From positions 6,217,563-6,281,562 of the forward strand of contig JAJEKV010000014.1 of assembly GCA_021234155.1 (NCBI GenBank): a DNA stretch of 64,000 nucleotides. Reading direction: 5' to 3'. The stretch comes from Isoetes taiwanensis. Lineage: Eukaryota; Streptophyta; Lycopodiopsida; Isoetales; Isoetaceae. This document shows positions 1 to 13,974 of the stretch, in pieces. Made by a program: the position numbers and the translations under genes. The number at the start of each line of letters is the position of its first letter. Within the stretch, counting starts at the first letter, position 1. The notes under the pieces were generated by a model. The model worked only from the letters and a program-made list of their open reading frames with translations. It was not told where the DNA came from and searched no databases.

Positions 1-2400
1 TTGAGTTCTGATGTGCCCTTTGGACTGTCGAATGCTCCAACTAGCGTTTATGCGCCTCATGAAGCGACATCTTGCTGAGACTTCTTGGATGAGTTTGCTA
101 TTGTCTTCTTAGGCGACGTCCTAATCTCTGACCAAGTCCCTTGAGGAGCATTTGTCAGCATCCTGAGAAGTGTTGGAGAAGTTGAGGCGTCATGGGTTGT
201 ATGGGAAGCTCTCCTAAGTGCCACTTTACCTTGGTAGAGTGGAGTATTTGGGGCGTATGGCTAACATCAGGGGGGCTCTCACGGATCATCTAAGATTGAG
301 AGCAGCAAGATTTGGAATTGTAGCTCAAAGGAATGGCAAAGTAAGAAGCTTTCCTAAGGTTTGTGGGAATATTACGAAGAGTTGGTAGGACTTTTCAAGT
401 ACAATCCCTACCGGCGGACTCATAGGCCAAGAAGATTAAAGTTGGACTAGCCATTTGGTTAGAAGAAAGGTCCAGCTTCACTTTTTGAGAGCTTAAAGGC
501 TATATGTGGCGCGGTGCTTGTACCCAGGGATCCGACTAAGACAAGTTGGTAACAGCAGTTACAACAGGGCATAACCATGGGGAAGCGTGCAGTACAGAAG
601 GGGAAGGTAAATTGCCCTAGGCTGAGAGAAGATGAGCGGCGCCCGACAGCTGCAACCCATGATGGGAGCTGCTAGCCATTGTAGAACAGCATTGAGGATA
701 TGGGAGGCATTATATACGCTAGGAAGGAAATTTTGGTTGGATCTTGCGATCGCGAGCCTTGATTATCTTTTCACCCGACCGCTCCCTCAACTTAAAGCGA
801 AAGGGAGGTTATAGTATGATTTTGATATTATATATAAGCACAAGTAAGCAATGTTATATGATGCCCTCTCCGGGGAGACCATTTCGGACAAGGGCGCTGT
901 TATGTCGCGATTTCCACTCTTTTCAGTGAGTTTGTACGCAAGAAGATTGAGGAGTCCTTGCCCTTATGAGATGTGGACTTCAAGGAGGTATGGGAAAGTC
1001 TTTCAAAGGAAGCGGAGCAGAGATAGGAAGCGGGGAAGCTAAGCATTATAAGAAGGAAGGCAACTGTTGTATCCTACAAGCATAAGTTGTGTGTGCGAAT
1101 CTATGAGAATTAAGGAAGTTAATTCTTCGCAGCCCACACACATGACCAATAGCGAGGAGCATCTTCAGCTTCATGAAAATTTCTTCAAGATTCAAATGCT
1201 TCGCCACGGCGAGGGGAATGAAGAAATGAGATAGTGCATATGACCGGGATTTTGCGTTATGTCAGTGAGACCAAAGCGAGCAACCGGATTCAGGTGCGCT
1301 CTTGACCATTAGGGTGCCAAATGCAAGTGGGAGGTCACTTAAGCATGATTTCATCACGGGTCTCCCTAGAACTCTTGAGGCAAGAGGGCGCGTGATGGTT
1401 GTATTAGAGATAGAGATTATCTAAGATGGCACATTTGGCCCTTACCAGAGATTCTGACACGCGTGGAATACTTGCCAGAGTTATTTGTAAAGGGAGATTT
1501 TAGGACTCCATGGCATGCCTCGGAGATAATATCGGTAGAGATTCAGTTTGGAGTGCCTTTTGGCGGGATCTCTTTAGCACCATTCAGGCCGAGAGCTCTC
1601 ATGAGCCACGGCATATCATCCCAAGCGGATGTAGCGAGACGGAAAAGACGGAACGGATCATTGAGGTAGCCCGAGTTATGTGTGGAACAAAGCGGTCCAA
1701 GTGGGATGAGTACATCCCACTTGGTGGAGTCGCCTAGCGATTACCCAGCGGGAGTCATCACCGGATCATCTCCTTTCGCTAGTAAATTACGGGTACGATT
1801 ACTTAACCGGATGGCACAATCACATGTCCAAGGTAGAAGTGTCCCCGGATGTTAGGGGATATCACGGCTAGTAGAAGAAGTAGGGGGTTACTTATTGGCA
1901 GCAAAAGTGTGAGGAAAGGTATGGCAGAGCAAGCCTGGGGCCAAGTAAGAGAGTTCAAGGTAGGCGATAGCGTTTGGTTGAAGATCAAGGTAAACAAGCC
2001 AAGGCTGCAGTTAGGGCTGCAAACTTGCCCCTGGGTGGGCTGGTCCGTTCAAGATTTTGGAAGAGTGGGCTCTCAAGCCTACAAGTTGGATCCTTCCGGC
2101 CCATCCTCCAAGGTTCACAAAGGTCTTCCACGTAAAGTTTATTAAAAAGACTTAATCCACAACCACTGAGGAGGTTTGGATACTCAACCTTGTTTGGAAA
2201 TGGCCGGAGCAAGTAGAAATGATGCACGAATTGCTTGATAAGTCATTCAAGAAGACTAGGAGGTCTCAGTTCCTCGATTATTTGGTTAAGTGGAAGCACT
2301 TACATGGAAGATCGACATAGGTATTGAAGCAAGACTTGGGAAAGCGTACGAGTTTATGAAAGGGATTTGATAGGCGAGTCGTCTCCGACTTGAGGTAAAC
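1..2400 (+). pseudogene. Ty3/gypsy pol remnant (RT, RNase H, integrase, chromodomain)
   Basis: Broken pol polyprotein that once made reverse transcriptase, RNase H and integrase. Bases 1-300 give pieces of the RT motif PFGLSNAPT followed by the LDEF..IVF..D region. Around 690-830 is the RNase H tail with LGRKFWLD and LDYLFTRP. Around 1610-1740 is the end of the integrase core (KWDEYIPL). Around 1915-2140 is the integrase C-terminal part (FKVGDSVWLKIKV, SSKVHK). At 2240-2370 a chromodomain-like stretch reads FLDYLVKWKHL and VLKQDL. Every module is cut by frameshifts and stops, so no protein can be made. Module order and wording match the element at 56.6-61.3 kb. Several breaks fall where an expected CTG or CAG has turned into a CG-rich string. 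Confidence 0.8.
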
Positions 2401-3287
2401 CCGACTTGCAGTGGTTAGCTAGTATATTTGTTGGATGGCCTTAAGCACAGGCGCATGCATTCTAATGAATTACTAGGGTGCGTATTACTGAGAACAACAG
2501 ATCGTGTGAAATGATGGGATACGCCTTTAGGGCATTCTCTGAGCCACACGCGCAAGAGTCGCGCATGACCACTAGGGTCATGTGGTGAGAATGAGGCATG
2601 GTGGCAAGTGATGATGGGACATCGATCCGGACCGTCCTCTATGCTTACGATCACGAGAGTCGCACACTGGCTGGCGGAGGTCATGAGTGAAGGTTAAAGT
2701 GATCATCTTGGCGATGATGGGATGTCGTGGGAGGCGTTCCCTAAGCACAAACCACCAGGGGCATGATGCCTTTGGGGTGTGCTGCGATGGGGATGCGTGT
2801 ACGGAAATAGCACTTCGATCATAGGCAATGATGAGCATCTTAAATGATCCTAAACTCCAAATCCAGAAGGGTGCGTCTTGGGCAAGTATTAGGACAACCT
2901 TGGGCGATGGATTCGACTCCAAGGAGGTAGGGGTAGACCCTAGGCACAATTATTAATACAAGCCTAGCGTAATGTGCTCCTTTTTGCGGGCAAGTAGAAG
3001 GAGGACTTCAACTGAGGCGTTCACGAGGAAGATAGGGGAGCCATAATTTGATTTATGAACCCTAATAACTCTTATAATAGTATTTTGGTGTATAAGAAAT
3101 AAGCGGTCTTAAGGCTTCCTATAATTTTTGTATAGTACAAATATGACCTAAATTTTGTCTTTAACTAATAAAACATTTTGCTAAACTAAATTAAAGGTTA
3201 TGACATGTGTTGATGTTTTGCAGGCGCAAGGTAGGATGTCACCTTAAGCAATCTTTGAGGGAGCGGCCCCATTGTCTAAGGGGAGAA

Positions 3288-4999
3288 TGTGGCCCGGTCG
3301 GAGAATCTCACGTCATAAATCATTATATTCCTGGATCCGATCACTATACAAGTCTATCTTCATAGCCTTATACCATAGGTTGTGGCACTAGGGGGGCATG
3401 GCTAAGTTATTCTCATAACAGCCAACCATAGGATAAGCCATTATCCGCGTGGCGCCTTAACCTGTTGGGGGCCGCATACACGGGACTCACTACGTTGGTA
3501 CTTGCGTATGGCATCTAGGTGACCTAACTTATATAGGCATGAACCTAACCTAGACCTCTTTCCAGCCCTAGCACCGAGAGACTCACCTACCGTTCCGGAA
3601 CCCCGTTTACGAACGCCGTTTCAACATGGCATAGTAGTCACGGCAATTAGAACTTCGTTCTTGGGTAGGGCGGCATCTCGTGGTGGAGACCATGGAGGCC
3701 TACGGATCTGGAGGAGAGCTTCAGGAGCAGGTATGTAGGATAGTAGTTGTGATGGCTCATGCGGAATTAGCATTCCGGTGTGCTATGCTCTTGTATCTAG
3801 AGTAGAGCCATCCTGGAGACCCATATTCAGCATCTTGAGACTAATCAAAGGAACTAACCGTCTAGTTAGTTGTACTGATTAGGTTAAGGTCATTCTTCTT
3901 CTCGATTATTCTCATGATGTGATGATTATGTGATGGTTGTCGTGTTTGCTCCTCTTGTATTGGGAAGGGTAAGACCTAGAACTTCACTGTAGTATGCTCC
4001 TAGGTAAGTCCCCTTAGTTCCTATTAGTTGCGGCCTGTGCATAGGGCCCACCAGGCTATTGAGGCTATGATGTGACTCAGCGCACCATATAGCGGGGCTA
4101 GAGGAAAGTGGAGGAGGATCCTGCTTAGAGTGGGGAGGCCGGGGATCATAGTGGGGCTAGGCTTGTAGTGCGGTCCTTAGGTGTGGGCGAGGCATGGGGT
4201 GAGACACCCTCACAGGGCAATGGTATTGCCACTGCCTCTCCGAGCTGCAGAGTGGTGGCTTGGCTCTCGTTTTGCAGAGTTGGTCGGGTACAGATGGGTA
4301 ATGTAAGCCCATTCCTTACCCAGGCACCTCTAGATCACAGGAAGGAGGTCACAGCCCTTCACTGCCTCCCTTCCGGACGAGGAGATGCAGCCTGGGTCTT
4401 GATGGGTGATGCCATGGGATTAGCGTATCCCAGGGAAGGGGCTAGAGTCTTTGTCTCGAGCTGATCTAGCCATTTACAAAATATGCAGGGAGAGGCGGAT
4501 GGTGGTGCTTCTAGCGGCTGTTCTATACTGACCCCCTCGCCATTTACCCATGACTCGGTCTGCTCTATCTTGAAAAATTCTTGTTGGTCATCCTCCTTAC
4601 GAGTCTAGGCGGGGTAGGAGCTGTAAACATGGTGGCGTTATCATCTTTGCCTTGGTTTGTGTGTGATACTACCCTTGAGGTAGTATTTGTATATGTTGAT
4701 GTACTAGTTACGATGTGTTATAAACTTAAAACATTGCCAAGGCCCATAGGGAAGGCATGAGAACACCTTCGTGTTCCCTTCGCACTAAGGAGTCACTCGA
4801 GTGCGGGGTGAGCCGAAGAACCCATCGCGATTGTTGAGGATGATGGGGGATTTCTGTAAGGTATGACGGGCGTCGTTTAGCCCGAGGCGTCTGGCTCCAA
4901 CCACTATATGTGCTATTTAAAACCAGGGGTTCAATAATATTAAAATTATAAAACATGTGTGTAGGCGGAGAGGGGTTTTCAAACTTTCTCCGCGTCACA
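3288..4999 (+). repeat. Probable LTR of the decayed gypsy element
   Basis: Starts TGTGGCC directly after a purine tract (AAGGGGAGAA, ending 3287) and ends CGTCACA near 4999. It therefore has TG...CA ends and a length (about 1.7 kb) close to the 1.58-kb LTR at 54.3-55.9 kb. The right boundary is an inference from the end motif, because no second copy is in the window. No gene is recognised inside it. Confidence 0.45.
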
Positions 5000-7990
5000 C
5001 ATTATACATCTGCGATATCTCTTACATTTTAGGCGTCGAGAAACGCATGTATTTTCACAATTGGTGGTGGTTTCTTACCAAGGCTCGGCCTTAGAAATCG
5101 TTTGAGGGATGGGAATCACGGTCAATGAAACAGCCAAGAAAAGCATAAGGATTTAATGTCCCCGGGATGCTTAATGGCTGTTTTATTCCTTCTTAATCGT
5201 CTTTTTCTTGTATTAGGCTCTTGCTGCGGCCCCATTGCAACCAATAGGTGAATGATCCTCTCAAATAGGAGTGGAAAGGTAGGGGCGTTCTCTTGGTACC
5301 TCACATGCTTGGTTTTCACATTACTTGGGGCAGTGAGGCTATGATAAGCATGTAAGTTCATTGCCTAACAATTCGTTGAGATACTTGACTAGAATGGGCT
5401 AATTTTATTGAAATGGATTTAGATATCTTCCTCAATCATCAGCATGCGGGTATTAGTGTAGTGGGCTTTGTACGTGATGCACACGTAAGTATGCACATAT
5501 ATTAGCATAAAATATGTAGGGTTAATTTTGCTAATGTATGGAAGATTTTTGAAGTCGCATTAGGCTAAATAATGTAACCATTCGATTGGTCAGAAATCCT
5601 TTTGTGAAAATAGGGAACCTTTCTAGACTTGACAGCTTCGATTTGTATGACAACTTGCTTTCCGACCTGAAATACCTGTAAATAAATATCATGTCCTTGT
5701 GCCTTTGAATGATTTTATCTGCATGAACATGTTACATGAACATGAGTATATCAACCTCAATGATGTTCCTTATTCTAGGGGACTGAACAGGACAAATTTC
5801 AAAGGGTAAAAGCCTTGCTACAGGCCTGAAACAACTTGTTGTTGATGGTATATACCACGACTCCAATATTCAGGTTTGTTCTCATCATTCTTATCAATGC
5901 TTCAATCATTGTTAAAGAGAAAAGAAGGGGCATGTGTTTGATTTAGGGAAAATTGGTTGTCAAAGGATTTATAGCTAGGCATTTTTAGCAATAATGTTTT
6001 GCTAAGAAACAGTACTATATATTTATTCTCCAAGATCCGGCTTTTAAAAAAAAGGGTGCTTTTATGTACTTCTAGAACTACTACAGAGCAATATGGAACA
6101 AGAGTGCCAAATGCTGCCTCATTGGCATCTCCTTAATACCCAAGAAATAAATTGCATGCTGCAGGTACATGCTAGCGAGTTAAAAAGTAAAACCATTATG
6201 ATCCCGAGGATTAAAACCTGGCCCTCCGCGGGTTTTAGAGGAAAAACCCTAACAATAGCATCACTAGCTTGCTAGTGTCCAAGAATTATAACATAGTACA
6301 ATATGCTATACCCTCATGCTCTGACCTTGTCGAATTAGAAAATACAATGAATAATGAAATACAAAACTCCAATGTCCACAAAGCCTTCTCTGTTAGTCTT
6401 CAACAAGTGACTAGAGTACAACACACTCAACCAAAATGCCAAATCATTTCTACATGCTACTTTAGGCACCGTCGCAAAATACAACAAAGAGAACAAAAAT
6501 CCATTAGAGGTCATCCGAGGCGAGGGGCCTCCAGCGACATGAGGGGCCTCCAACGGGGCCGCGAGGGCCTCAACCAAAACAAATGACATCAACCCAAGTA
6601 TGAAGCAGTAAATAAGGGTGGGTGGGTGGGGGCCAAACCTAAGGCAGAAGATGCTAAGGTAATGAGGCTGATGAAGAACAAAAGGAACTTGAAATGAGAT
6701 AAAGCGGAAGCATAAGGAAAAAGGCAAAATAGCAGCTGGCAGACTACCTCTAAGTAGTTATAGAACTCCATTTACCTTCTAATCACATAAGCGAAGGTAA
6801 ATACCATTTATCTACGAATTATTGTCGGTTTATGCGGTCTCTTTATAGATTTTGCATGCTAAAGGATCTTTGCCATGAGATAGCATTTTAATGTAATATT
6901 TATTTTGATGCTTAGATGTGGGTACGCTTGTAGTTAGGTTACTGGTATTACTTGCTTTAATTTATGATCTTAAAATTAACATGAAGCATTAAGTTGATAG
7001 GGCGTATAAACTTGAGAACTAGGGATGGTATGGTGTTGTACCATTACATGAACTAATGGAATAGATCAAACTCATATATATGATGATAAAGATTATCTAT
7101 CTTTGCTCTGTTTCTGATTTTTTGCCATGCTATCACGGAACTGATGCATCGATCAGTATCTATCATAAAATTTTATTACTGTCATATATCAAGCTTTCGA
7201 CAGTTCAAGCGATCTAGGTATTATTATCAAACCCGATTAAAATTATGGAAAGCTGTGATCAATAGTTAAAGTATTCGCGATACTGAACCTGCTTTGTGTG
7301 AAGGCCACAGAACACTGATGCCTCTGCCGGGCGTCAAGTTTATATAGAATGCGGCGGCATTTTGCGATCAACGGTGATCATGATTGTTTGATAATTGGCT
7401 GGACAATGGGGTCACTGCCTTGCATATGGGAACAACTTCAGTTGAAGTAGTCCACTATGGGGAAACCATCATATAAGCGCCCTATTAGACATAATTCAAC
7501 AACAGTACTATGGAGGAGTCACCTTACTTGAGCAACTCTGCTGCGTGCACCTGTCGAGGTAGTACTTTCCATTGGCTAGATCTTTGCTTATTTTGGTCTA
7601 TATATACCTCTGTGATTTCCATTATTTGAAGCGTCTTTGGCAAGAGGAGCACCATCGCCTCTGCTTCCTAAGGATCATAAAAGAACAGCTGCAGAGTATT
7701 GTCCCTTGTTAGGACATGATGTTCCACCTTGGCATCTTGCAGCTTTACGAGCACCCTTAGCCTAGAAAGATCACAGGATGATGGTCCAAGAGGAAGAACA
7801 TTTCTGGCGATGGACGCGATGGCACTGGCCTTCTGTATACAGGAAGCTGATATTGTTTGACGCATGTGGGCATAAGCGAGAGTCTATGACTTGTGAGCCG
7901 GTTTGTGCTCCTTACCCCGCATTATTTTCACTACATATATAATCACGAGTTTTGAATTTTCATTGTTTTTGTCCCTTTCCAATTTTACAG
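5000..7990. other. No recognisable gene; scattered repeat debris
   Basis: AT-rich intergenic DNA. Only short open frames occur and none has a recognisable domain. Bases 6203-6260 carry a short CCC...GGGTTTTAGAGG tail sequence that recurs at 12063, 13885 and 28680. Bases 7380-7480 (- strand) resemble a piece of the LINE reverse transcriptase seen at 15.6 kb (VPI.K followed by NYQTIMI). Confidence 0.5.
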
Positions 7991-8002
7991 CAACACACAA
8001 CA

Positions 8003-8446
8003 CAACACACAACTATTAATATTATTAACACAAACCATTGGGTCCAACACATTTTAAATTAAAATCCCCCTTAAACCCCCTTTGGTTTTGGTGCATATTC
8101 ACACGCAGGGGGTGACTCTAGAACTAGCAGAGAACATTTGGATAGGCATATTCACCCCTTATTCCTTAATCTACACACATTACACAAAGTTCCTCGTTTG
8201 TGGGGTATGGATGTACAAAATTTGTTATCTTGTATAACAAGATTTATAAATTATAAGATTCGGACAATATACTATATGGTGTTGATTTTTTATCGTGCAA
8301 AACATAATTATAAGGGCTCTATTTGCCTATCACTAGTGTAGGAATATGCACCCAAACCAAAGGGGTTTAAAGGGGATTTTAATTTAAATGTGTTGGATTC
8401 AATGGTTTTTGTCAAATTAATAATAGTAATAGTAGTTGTGTGTTGG
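8003..8446. mobile_element. MITE-like fold-back element with ~100-bp terminal inverted repeats
   Basis: The left arm (8003-8104) begins CAACACACAAC and runs to GTGCATATTC. The right arm (8337-8446) is its reverse complement with a few changes and ends GTTGTGTGTTGG. Between the arms are about 230 bp of AT-rich DNA with no convincing coding frame. Long inverted arms, small size and no transposase fit a non-autonomous fold-back or MITE element. The neighbouring CA-rich bases make the exact ends and target duplication unclear. Confidence 0.75.
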
Positions 8447-9229
8447 TTGTTATCTTTGAAAAAAATTTAGGCCTTGAGGACACTGAAGTAAATACCTAGA
8501 GCTCTAACTTTTAAAAGAAACACAATTTATGAAGATATATGAGAGACTCCATTCAAACTGCCAAGAGTGTTTAGAGAACAATATTGTCTAGGATAACACA
8601 AACAATAATGGTTTGATCAAATGTTAGAGGCACTTTCTCATGTCAAGTGATGGACTTTGCATGCATTGCAAGTGCACTTTGAAAGCGATGTCCCTACGAA
8701 AAACAAAGTGCAATTATTTCACATGAGAACAAGCCACCTATATGTAATGATAATCAGTTTGTAGACTTTTGATGATAATAGCCGTTGTATTTCTAAGCCA
8801 AGTGAAAGGAAATTTTAATTATAGTTTGTGGCCTTTGGAGAGGTTCTGCTTTGAGAAAGGGAAAGCACTACGATATTTTAAGGAATGGAAGCATGCGGAT
8901 CCTGTTGGACAACCACCGTACTTTGGAATAACAATTGAAGTCCTTTTTGTAGCAATCCGATGGCACATTGGGGCAAATCGATCTAGCTCCAGCGGGCTAG
9001 ATCATCTCCTATATGATTGCCTTGTGGCAACTCCGGGCTAGGAAAGCTTAATGCCCCAAGAGTCTTCAGCGGTATCTCGTTTGAAACCGACTCATCTTCG
9101 GATCCTGTCTGCCCATTAGTCAACAAATTTGTCCGCGTCGTTAGCGAGGTAAATGGGAACATAATAAAAGCAATATACATCATGGTTGAAATACTTGTAA
9201 TAAGCTAATCCCTACCTTTGTAATGAACT

Positions 9230-9870
9230 TTTGTAATTGACTTGAGGCATATTTTTCCGGTCATCTTGCACATAGGGATGCCAATATTCCTTAGGCTGCG
9301 GCATTCAAGTGTAAAGATGTACTCATGAGATCCAGCAGGCGTTTTCACGGTTCAAAACAACTTGAGAATCATTTTTGACATGGAATCACGAGACAATTGA
9401 AAAAGAAACCCACTGCCAAATGCGGATCAAATATTCAATATAGAGTACATCTGCGTGACTCATTGGAAATGGGTTGGACAAAAGCGGAGTTCAAGAGATA
9501 GGTGTACTTACCTTCGAGCATTTTGCTGCGTGAAGAACAATCGAACATCTCTTTGCATGGACTCATGGCGGAGCGAGAAATCATCTTCCAGCTCTTAGGA
9601 GCTGCTTGTATTTACTTATTTATGGTTTCATTACTGACTATAAAGGCGGGGCACAAGCCCATGAAGTATGGCTGCAACCACCAAAGCGTCATTATGCTCC
9701 GGAAAGAATCATGTATGGATTTCCCGAGGACCGGAGATCTTTGCCCATTGTAATCCATAAAACTTTGTAATTGACTTGAGGCATGTTTTCCAGTATATCT
9801 TGCACATAGAGATTACCTTGATAGTCCTTAGAGGCTGCGGCATTAAAGTGTAAGATATGCTTGAAAAATA
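9230..9870. repeat. Imperfect direct duplication (~530-bp spacing)
   Basis: Copy 1 is at about 9230-9340 and copy 2 at about 9763-9870. Both carry TTGTAATTGACTTGAGGCAT, a CTTGCACATAG block and GGCTGCGGCATT. The flanking sequence is also loosely similar, so the original duplicated unit was probably about 0.5 kb. Confidence 0.6.
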
Positions 9871-12404
9871 TAGAGCGAGATGCATTCAAATAATAATATA
9901 CAAATTATTTTGAGCGAAGCAAAGACATACCTCACATTGGTGGGCATCTTAGGAGAAGAACAACAAGCTAGCGATTCGTGTCCTTGTGAAACTATAGCGA
10001 GATACTATCAAGATCTCCATATATGGATGCTGAAGGTGCTTGACCTACGACGAAAGATATGTCCCCATTAAAATCACGAGAGGGGCTCATTCCAAAACAA
10101 TAGGCTGTCTGCGAATTTTGTGGAGATGAAGGAAGCGGCTTACTTTGAAACCCGGCTATGGCGGAAAGAAAACCCCGGTATAAGCGGATTCTAAAGCAGA
10201 TTCTCGGCGGTGTTCCTTGTAACAGCACTCTTTCCACCATAGCAGAGCTATGAAGGCGTTTTCTCATGGCGGTGAGTTGAAAGAGCGTAAGGAAATCATG
10301 ACTCACGGCTCTTTGTGCGAGGGGTGAAGGATCCATACGGATATAGGATGATAGAGAGTCACGGCGTCGAAGGTAAACCAGGCATAGATTAGAGCGCAGA
10401 AAAGCGGGATTAGGCCATTTTGCGGCAAAGCTTGAGAAAAAGTGAGTCGCGAGGATGAGACAAGTATGTATAGCGAATCCGGCTATAGAACAAGCCATGG
10501 CAACAATCCGGGATAAGTCTTTACTTAGGATTCCTTGATATCTAAAATCCTTGATAACCCTAAAATAAATTGGGAGGATATTTTGCATGCTTAGATGCAT
10601 CCAAACTTCCAAAAAAAAGCCTCCACCACAAGATTTGGCCCTTTTCTAAAATCAGCGGCTAACAAATCACGTGCACTCTAGAAATACTATTTAGTACACA
10701 CAGGCGAATCACGGCCACCCAAAATCATATGAAACCTTAAGAAAGCGATTATAAAAAGCAGGAAAAAAAACCCTGTTATAATGCTAGATATTCTAATAAG
10801 CGTATTTACGCCGCGTTTTATTTTCTCCTCCGCGAGAACTTCGATGCTGGTAGCCAGGTGATGGCGAGGGACCCGGAGACCAGGGCAATTTATGATGGAT
10901 CTCAGTAGGACCTAAAAAGGTGTAGCAATAAGCGAACTAGGCATGGAGCAGTGGAATATGAAATATATCCTTTATGCTGGCCATATCCAGAATGTGAAGG
11001 GAAAAACAAAGGCCAGAAATACAAAGCATGCCAAGATCTGAGCTTAATTCTAAATTCGTCGTTAAATTTGTTTGAGATGCATAGGAACTTTGCAGCCACA
11101 ATAAAATTTATCAAATCGGATACTCTTGCTTGAACATCTTTTTTTCAAATACCATAACGGTCAGACATACAATGGGCTCTGGGACCTTGGTTAAGCACCA
11201 GGTTTTCTTGGGTTTTATCGGGATTGTTTGGCTATAATATAGATAGGCTCTTCCCTCTTTGCTTCACATGTATTTTTTTTCTCTGTGAATGGCCATTCCA
11301 GTATTGCAAGATTCGACACTGAAGTCGAACGGTTTCTACCAATCTGGTGAGGTTACAAGACTTACCCTTTTGCTAATATTTTTTCCCACTAGGCATTCTC
11401 CCTGTTATACGATTATGTTCATAAGCATGGCTGTAAAGCTCAAGGATTATGTTCAAATGGATGGCTGTAAAGCTTGAAACCAAGTTCCCCTTCTAGCTAG
11501 TAAAACTGCATAATAGAACTTAGCTTTCTTATCGTTATTCAATTGCTTTACAATTTTAATTAATAGAACAAGTTCTTTAGAATATCACTAGAAACTTTAT
11601 GATCATTATTCAAGTCCTCTTTGTTTTTGTTAGAAGATTAGGAGCGTTGTGGTAGAATTGTGAGGTGAGATGGATTAATTACTTGGTAGGTAAAGAGGCC
11701 AATTCTCATCTCCATGAACAACCAAATCATTTGTTATTTGCAAAATTTTGTTTATGGAAGCGGGTACAAGGAAGCAATCTTTGCATGCATGCAATGATCA
11801 AATCAAAATCTTGAGCTGGATAACCAAATACAAAATAGAAATTCTTGCAGCTGCGGCTTCGCGTAGAAAACAACAACATCAGATAGATAGGCTTTTCATT
11901 CATCTCAGTGATTCTTTTCTACACAATGGTATGGTGGGTATTTTGCACATCGCGAGGCTACCCAAAAATGAAAAACATAGGGAATATCGGTTATAACACT
12001 GGACCCCAAATAAAATTGTGTCTTCTGAGATGTTGGCTAGTGTACTGTAGAAGGCTTATCAGCCCAGGGATTAAAAGACCACCCCGCTTCGGGTTTTAGA
12101 GGAAAAACCCTAAGCGATAAAATCTCGGCAGCGGGAGGCTTGAACAACTATGAGGGTTACTAAGCGTTCCCACAAAAACCCGCAGCTTCGACGGAGAATC
12201 TCACGTCGCGCATCACCCCACTGGACACCATGCATCATCAACGGAAAAAACCAATAGCAAAAAAAATCTACGGCGAGGGCTTGTCACGCGTGCCCGCACG
12301 ATACTTGGCATTTACACCGAAGCGAGGGCTGGTCACATGCGTGCTTGCCTTTGACAATTATCAAATATGAACATATAAATAACAATTTTAGAGGGGTGGG
12401 AGCC

Positions 12405-12975
12405 ATGAATCTTCGAGAGATGGCGTCGATGAAGCGTCGATGAAGAACTGCGCAATAAATAACTAATCCCAGCATTGAATGGCCTAAAATGCATGCGATG
12501 CATGCATGCGGCGCATCACGATGCGGCATGCATGCATGCATCTTTCGTCTTGTGCAGAATTTACGATCCGCTCACAGCGAATCGATGACATTCTTACCGC
12601 TGCGGCCTTCGCATGAAAACAACAACATCCGAATGCGAAGAGAACTTCAAAAACTAAATCCGGGAAAAGTTGAAGATTGTCCTATGCAGGACAAAGGGCA
12701 AAGATAGAAGAGGTTAGAAAGGATATGAATGGTCCAAGAAAGAGAAGAAGCCCCTCCTCAGCATGAGATCAAAGAATAGAAGCCATGAATCTTTGTAGCA
12801 GAGATGAGAAAGCGTCGATGAAGCGTCGATGAAGAACTCTGCAATAAATAGCGATCTCCCCAGCACGATGAGCGGCACAAAATGCATCGCGATGCATGCA
12901 TCGACGCATACAATGTCATGCATGTTAAGTCTTATCACAAGAATTTCGATCCATTTCTGTAGTCGATGACATTAA
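12405..12975. repeat. Tandem ~375-bp duplication with GCATGC-rich core
   Basis: Two copies, about 12405-12600 and 12778-12975. Each holds GAGCCATGAATCTT-like sequence, GTCGATGAAGCGTCGATGAAG, GCAATAAATA and a GCATGC/ATGCAT palindrome-rich core, then a GATCC...GATGACATT block. No coding frame is recognised in the core. Confidence 0.6.
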
Positions 12976-13974
12976 AAGTGTCGCGATATTTTGAAAATCT
13001 TTGGTGGACATGGATAGCAAAATGGATTCACAGGCACCTGACAATGAAAGAAATTAAATTTTGGAATATTTTCAAAAGGAAAAGGCAAGCGGGCGGTGGA
13101 GTTTGAAATGTAATGGTCATATCTACAAATGTGGGGGCAAAATATAAGTGGCTATGGGAGATGTTTACACTGCATTGGGCATAATCTAATAGCGACTCAA
13201 CCCCTAGTGACCCTTCAACCATTGTAATTACATATTGGTTTGCTTAAATTTTGGGACTAATATGGTATACAGTGAAATGTTTCTAAGAGCGGGGTAGTGA
13301 ATGCGGCCCGCAGAGGATGCATCTGTGCAACTATACAAACTTTAATATATACGTTATGATGCCTAGAAAGCATATAAGCTTTATGATATTGAATAAGAAA
13401 ATGGTGCATTATATATTTTCAATTTGTTTTAGTTATTCAACAAACCACTAATTGATTATCAAAAGACGTTCCTTTCAAGATGTCAGAGTCTAGCTTGTGA
13501 GTGATAATTGAATAACTTTTCTCTAATAACATCTCTACGTTGTGAGACATCATATTTGCATTCAAACTTTTTACTACCTTGTCATTTTTAGGTTGAGGCT
13601 CAAAATAGGGAAAACAAATTTGGAAGTCATGGCCCCTCAAATGCCATTTTGTGTGTAGTAAATATGCAACCTCTATGCCTCATAAAATAAAACGAGATGC
13701 CAACGTATAATAGGATCGGATTGATTGTAGTTGTTAGTGCTTTGTATTAGGAGGTGGTTCTGGTCTTTTTTTTTGTTGAAGAATAGAATAGAATATAATA
13801 GAATAGGTTAGGTGTTTTAGCGTCCACGGAGACCAATTGGCCTATGGGACCCAAACAAAAAGAAGCGACAAGCATATTCTTGTGAGTTAAAAAACCCCAC
13901 GCCCCAAAGGGTTTTAGAGGAAAAACCTTAGCAGTAATAAGTATCTTTACGACGCATTTTGTACAATTAATAGA

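Larger units (their letters stand above)
1..4999 (+). mobile_element. Decayed Ty3/gypsy (chromovirus-type) element, 5' part outside window
   Basis: Remnant of an LTR retrotransposon read on the + strand. The order RT, RNase H, integrase, chromodomain is seen in 1-2400. A degenerate spacer follows, then a purine run at 3278-3287, then a probable LTR. The spacer around 2600-2860 resembles the spacer beside the better copy at 56.1-56.6 kb, so the two belong to related families. The 5' end lies left of the window. Confidence 0.75.
8460..13770. other. Gene-free repeat-rich stretch with imperfect duplications
   Basis: No protein family is recognised. A segment near 9230-9340 (TTGTAATTGACTTGAGGCAT and what follows) recurs at 9763-9870, an imperfect duplication about 530 bp apart. 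A block at about 12405-12600 recurs at about 12778-12975, both holding GTCGATGAAGCGTCGATGAA and strings of GCATGCATGC. The 206-codon open frame on the - strand at 9992-10612 shows no domain. Confidence 0.5.

Noticed and set aside
8138-8341. 67-codon + strand frame
   Set aside because: It is the inner part of the MITE and has no recognisable protein pattern.
9992-10612. 206-codon open frame on the - strand
   Set aside because: No domain or homology pattern. The region is rich in the CG-type changes that remove stops by chance and holds repeat debris.
12480-12545. GCATGC/ATGCAT-rich stretch as an origin or RY-type control region
   Set aside because: It is part of a local tandem duplication in a repeat region with no gene beside it, so a control role has no support.
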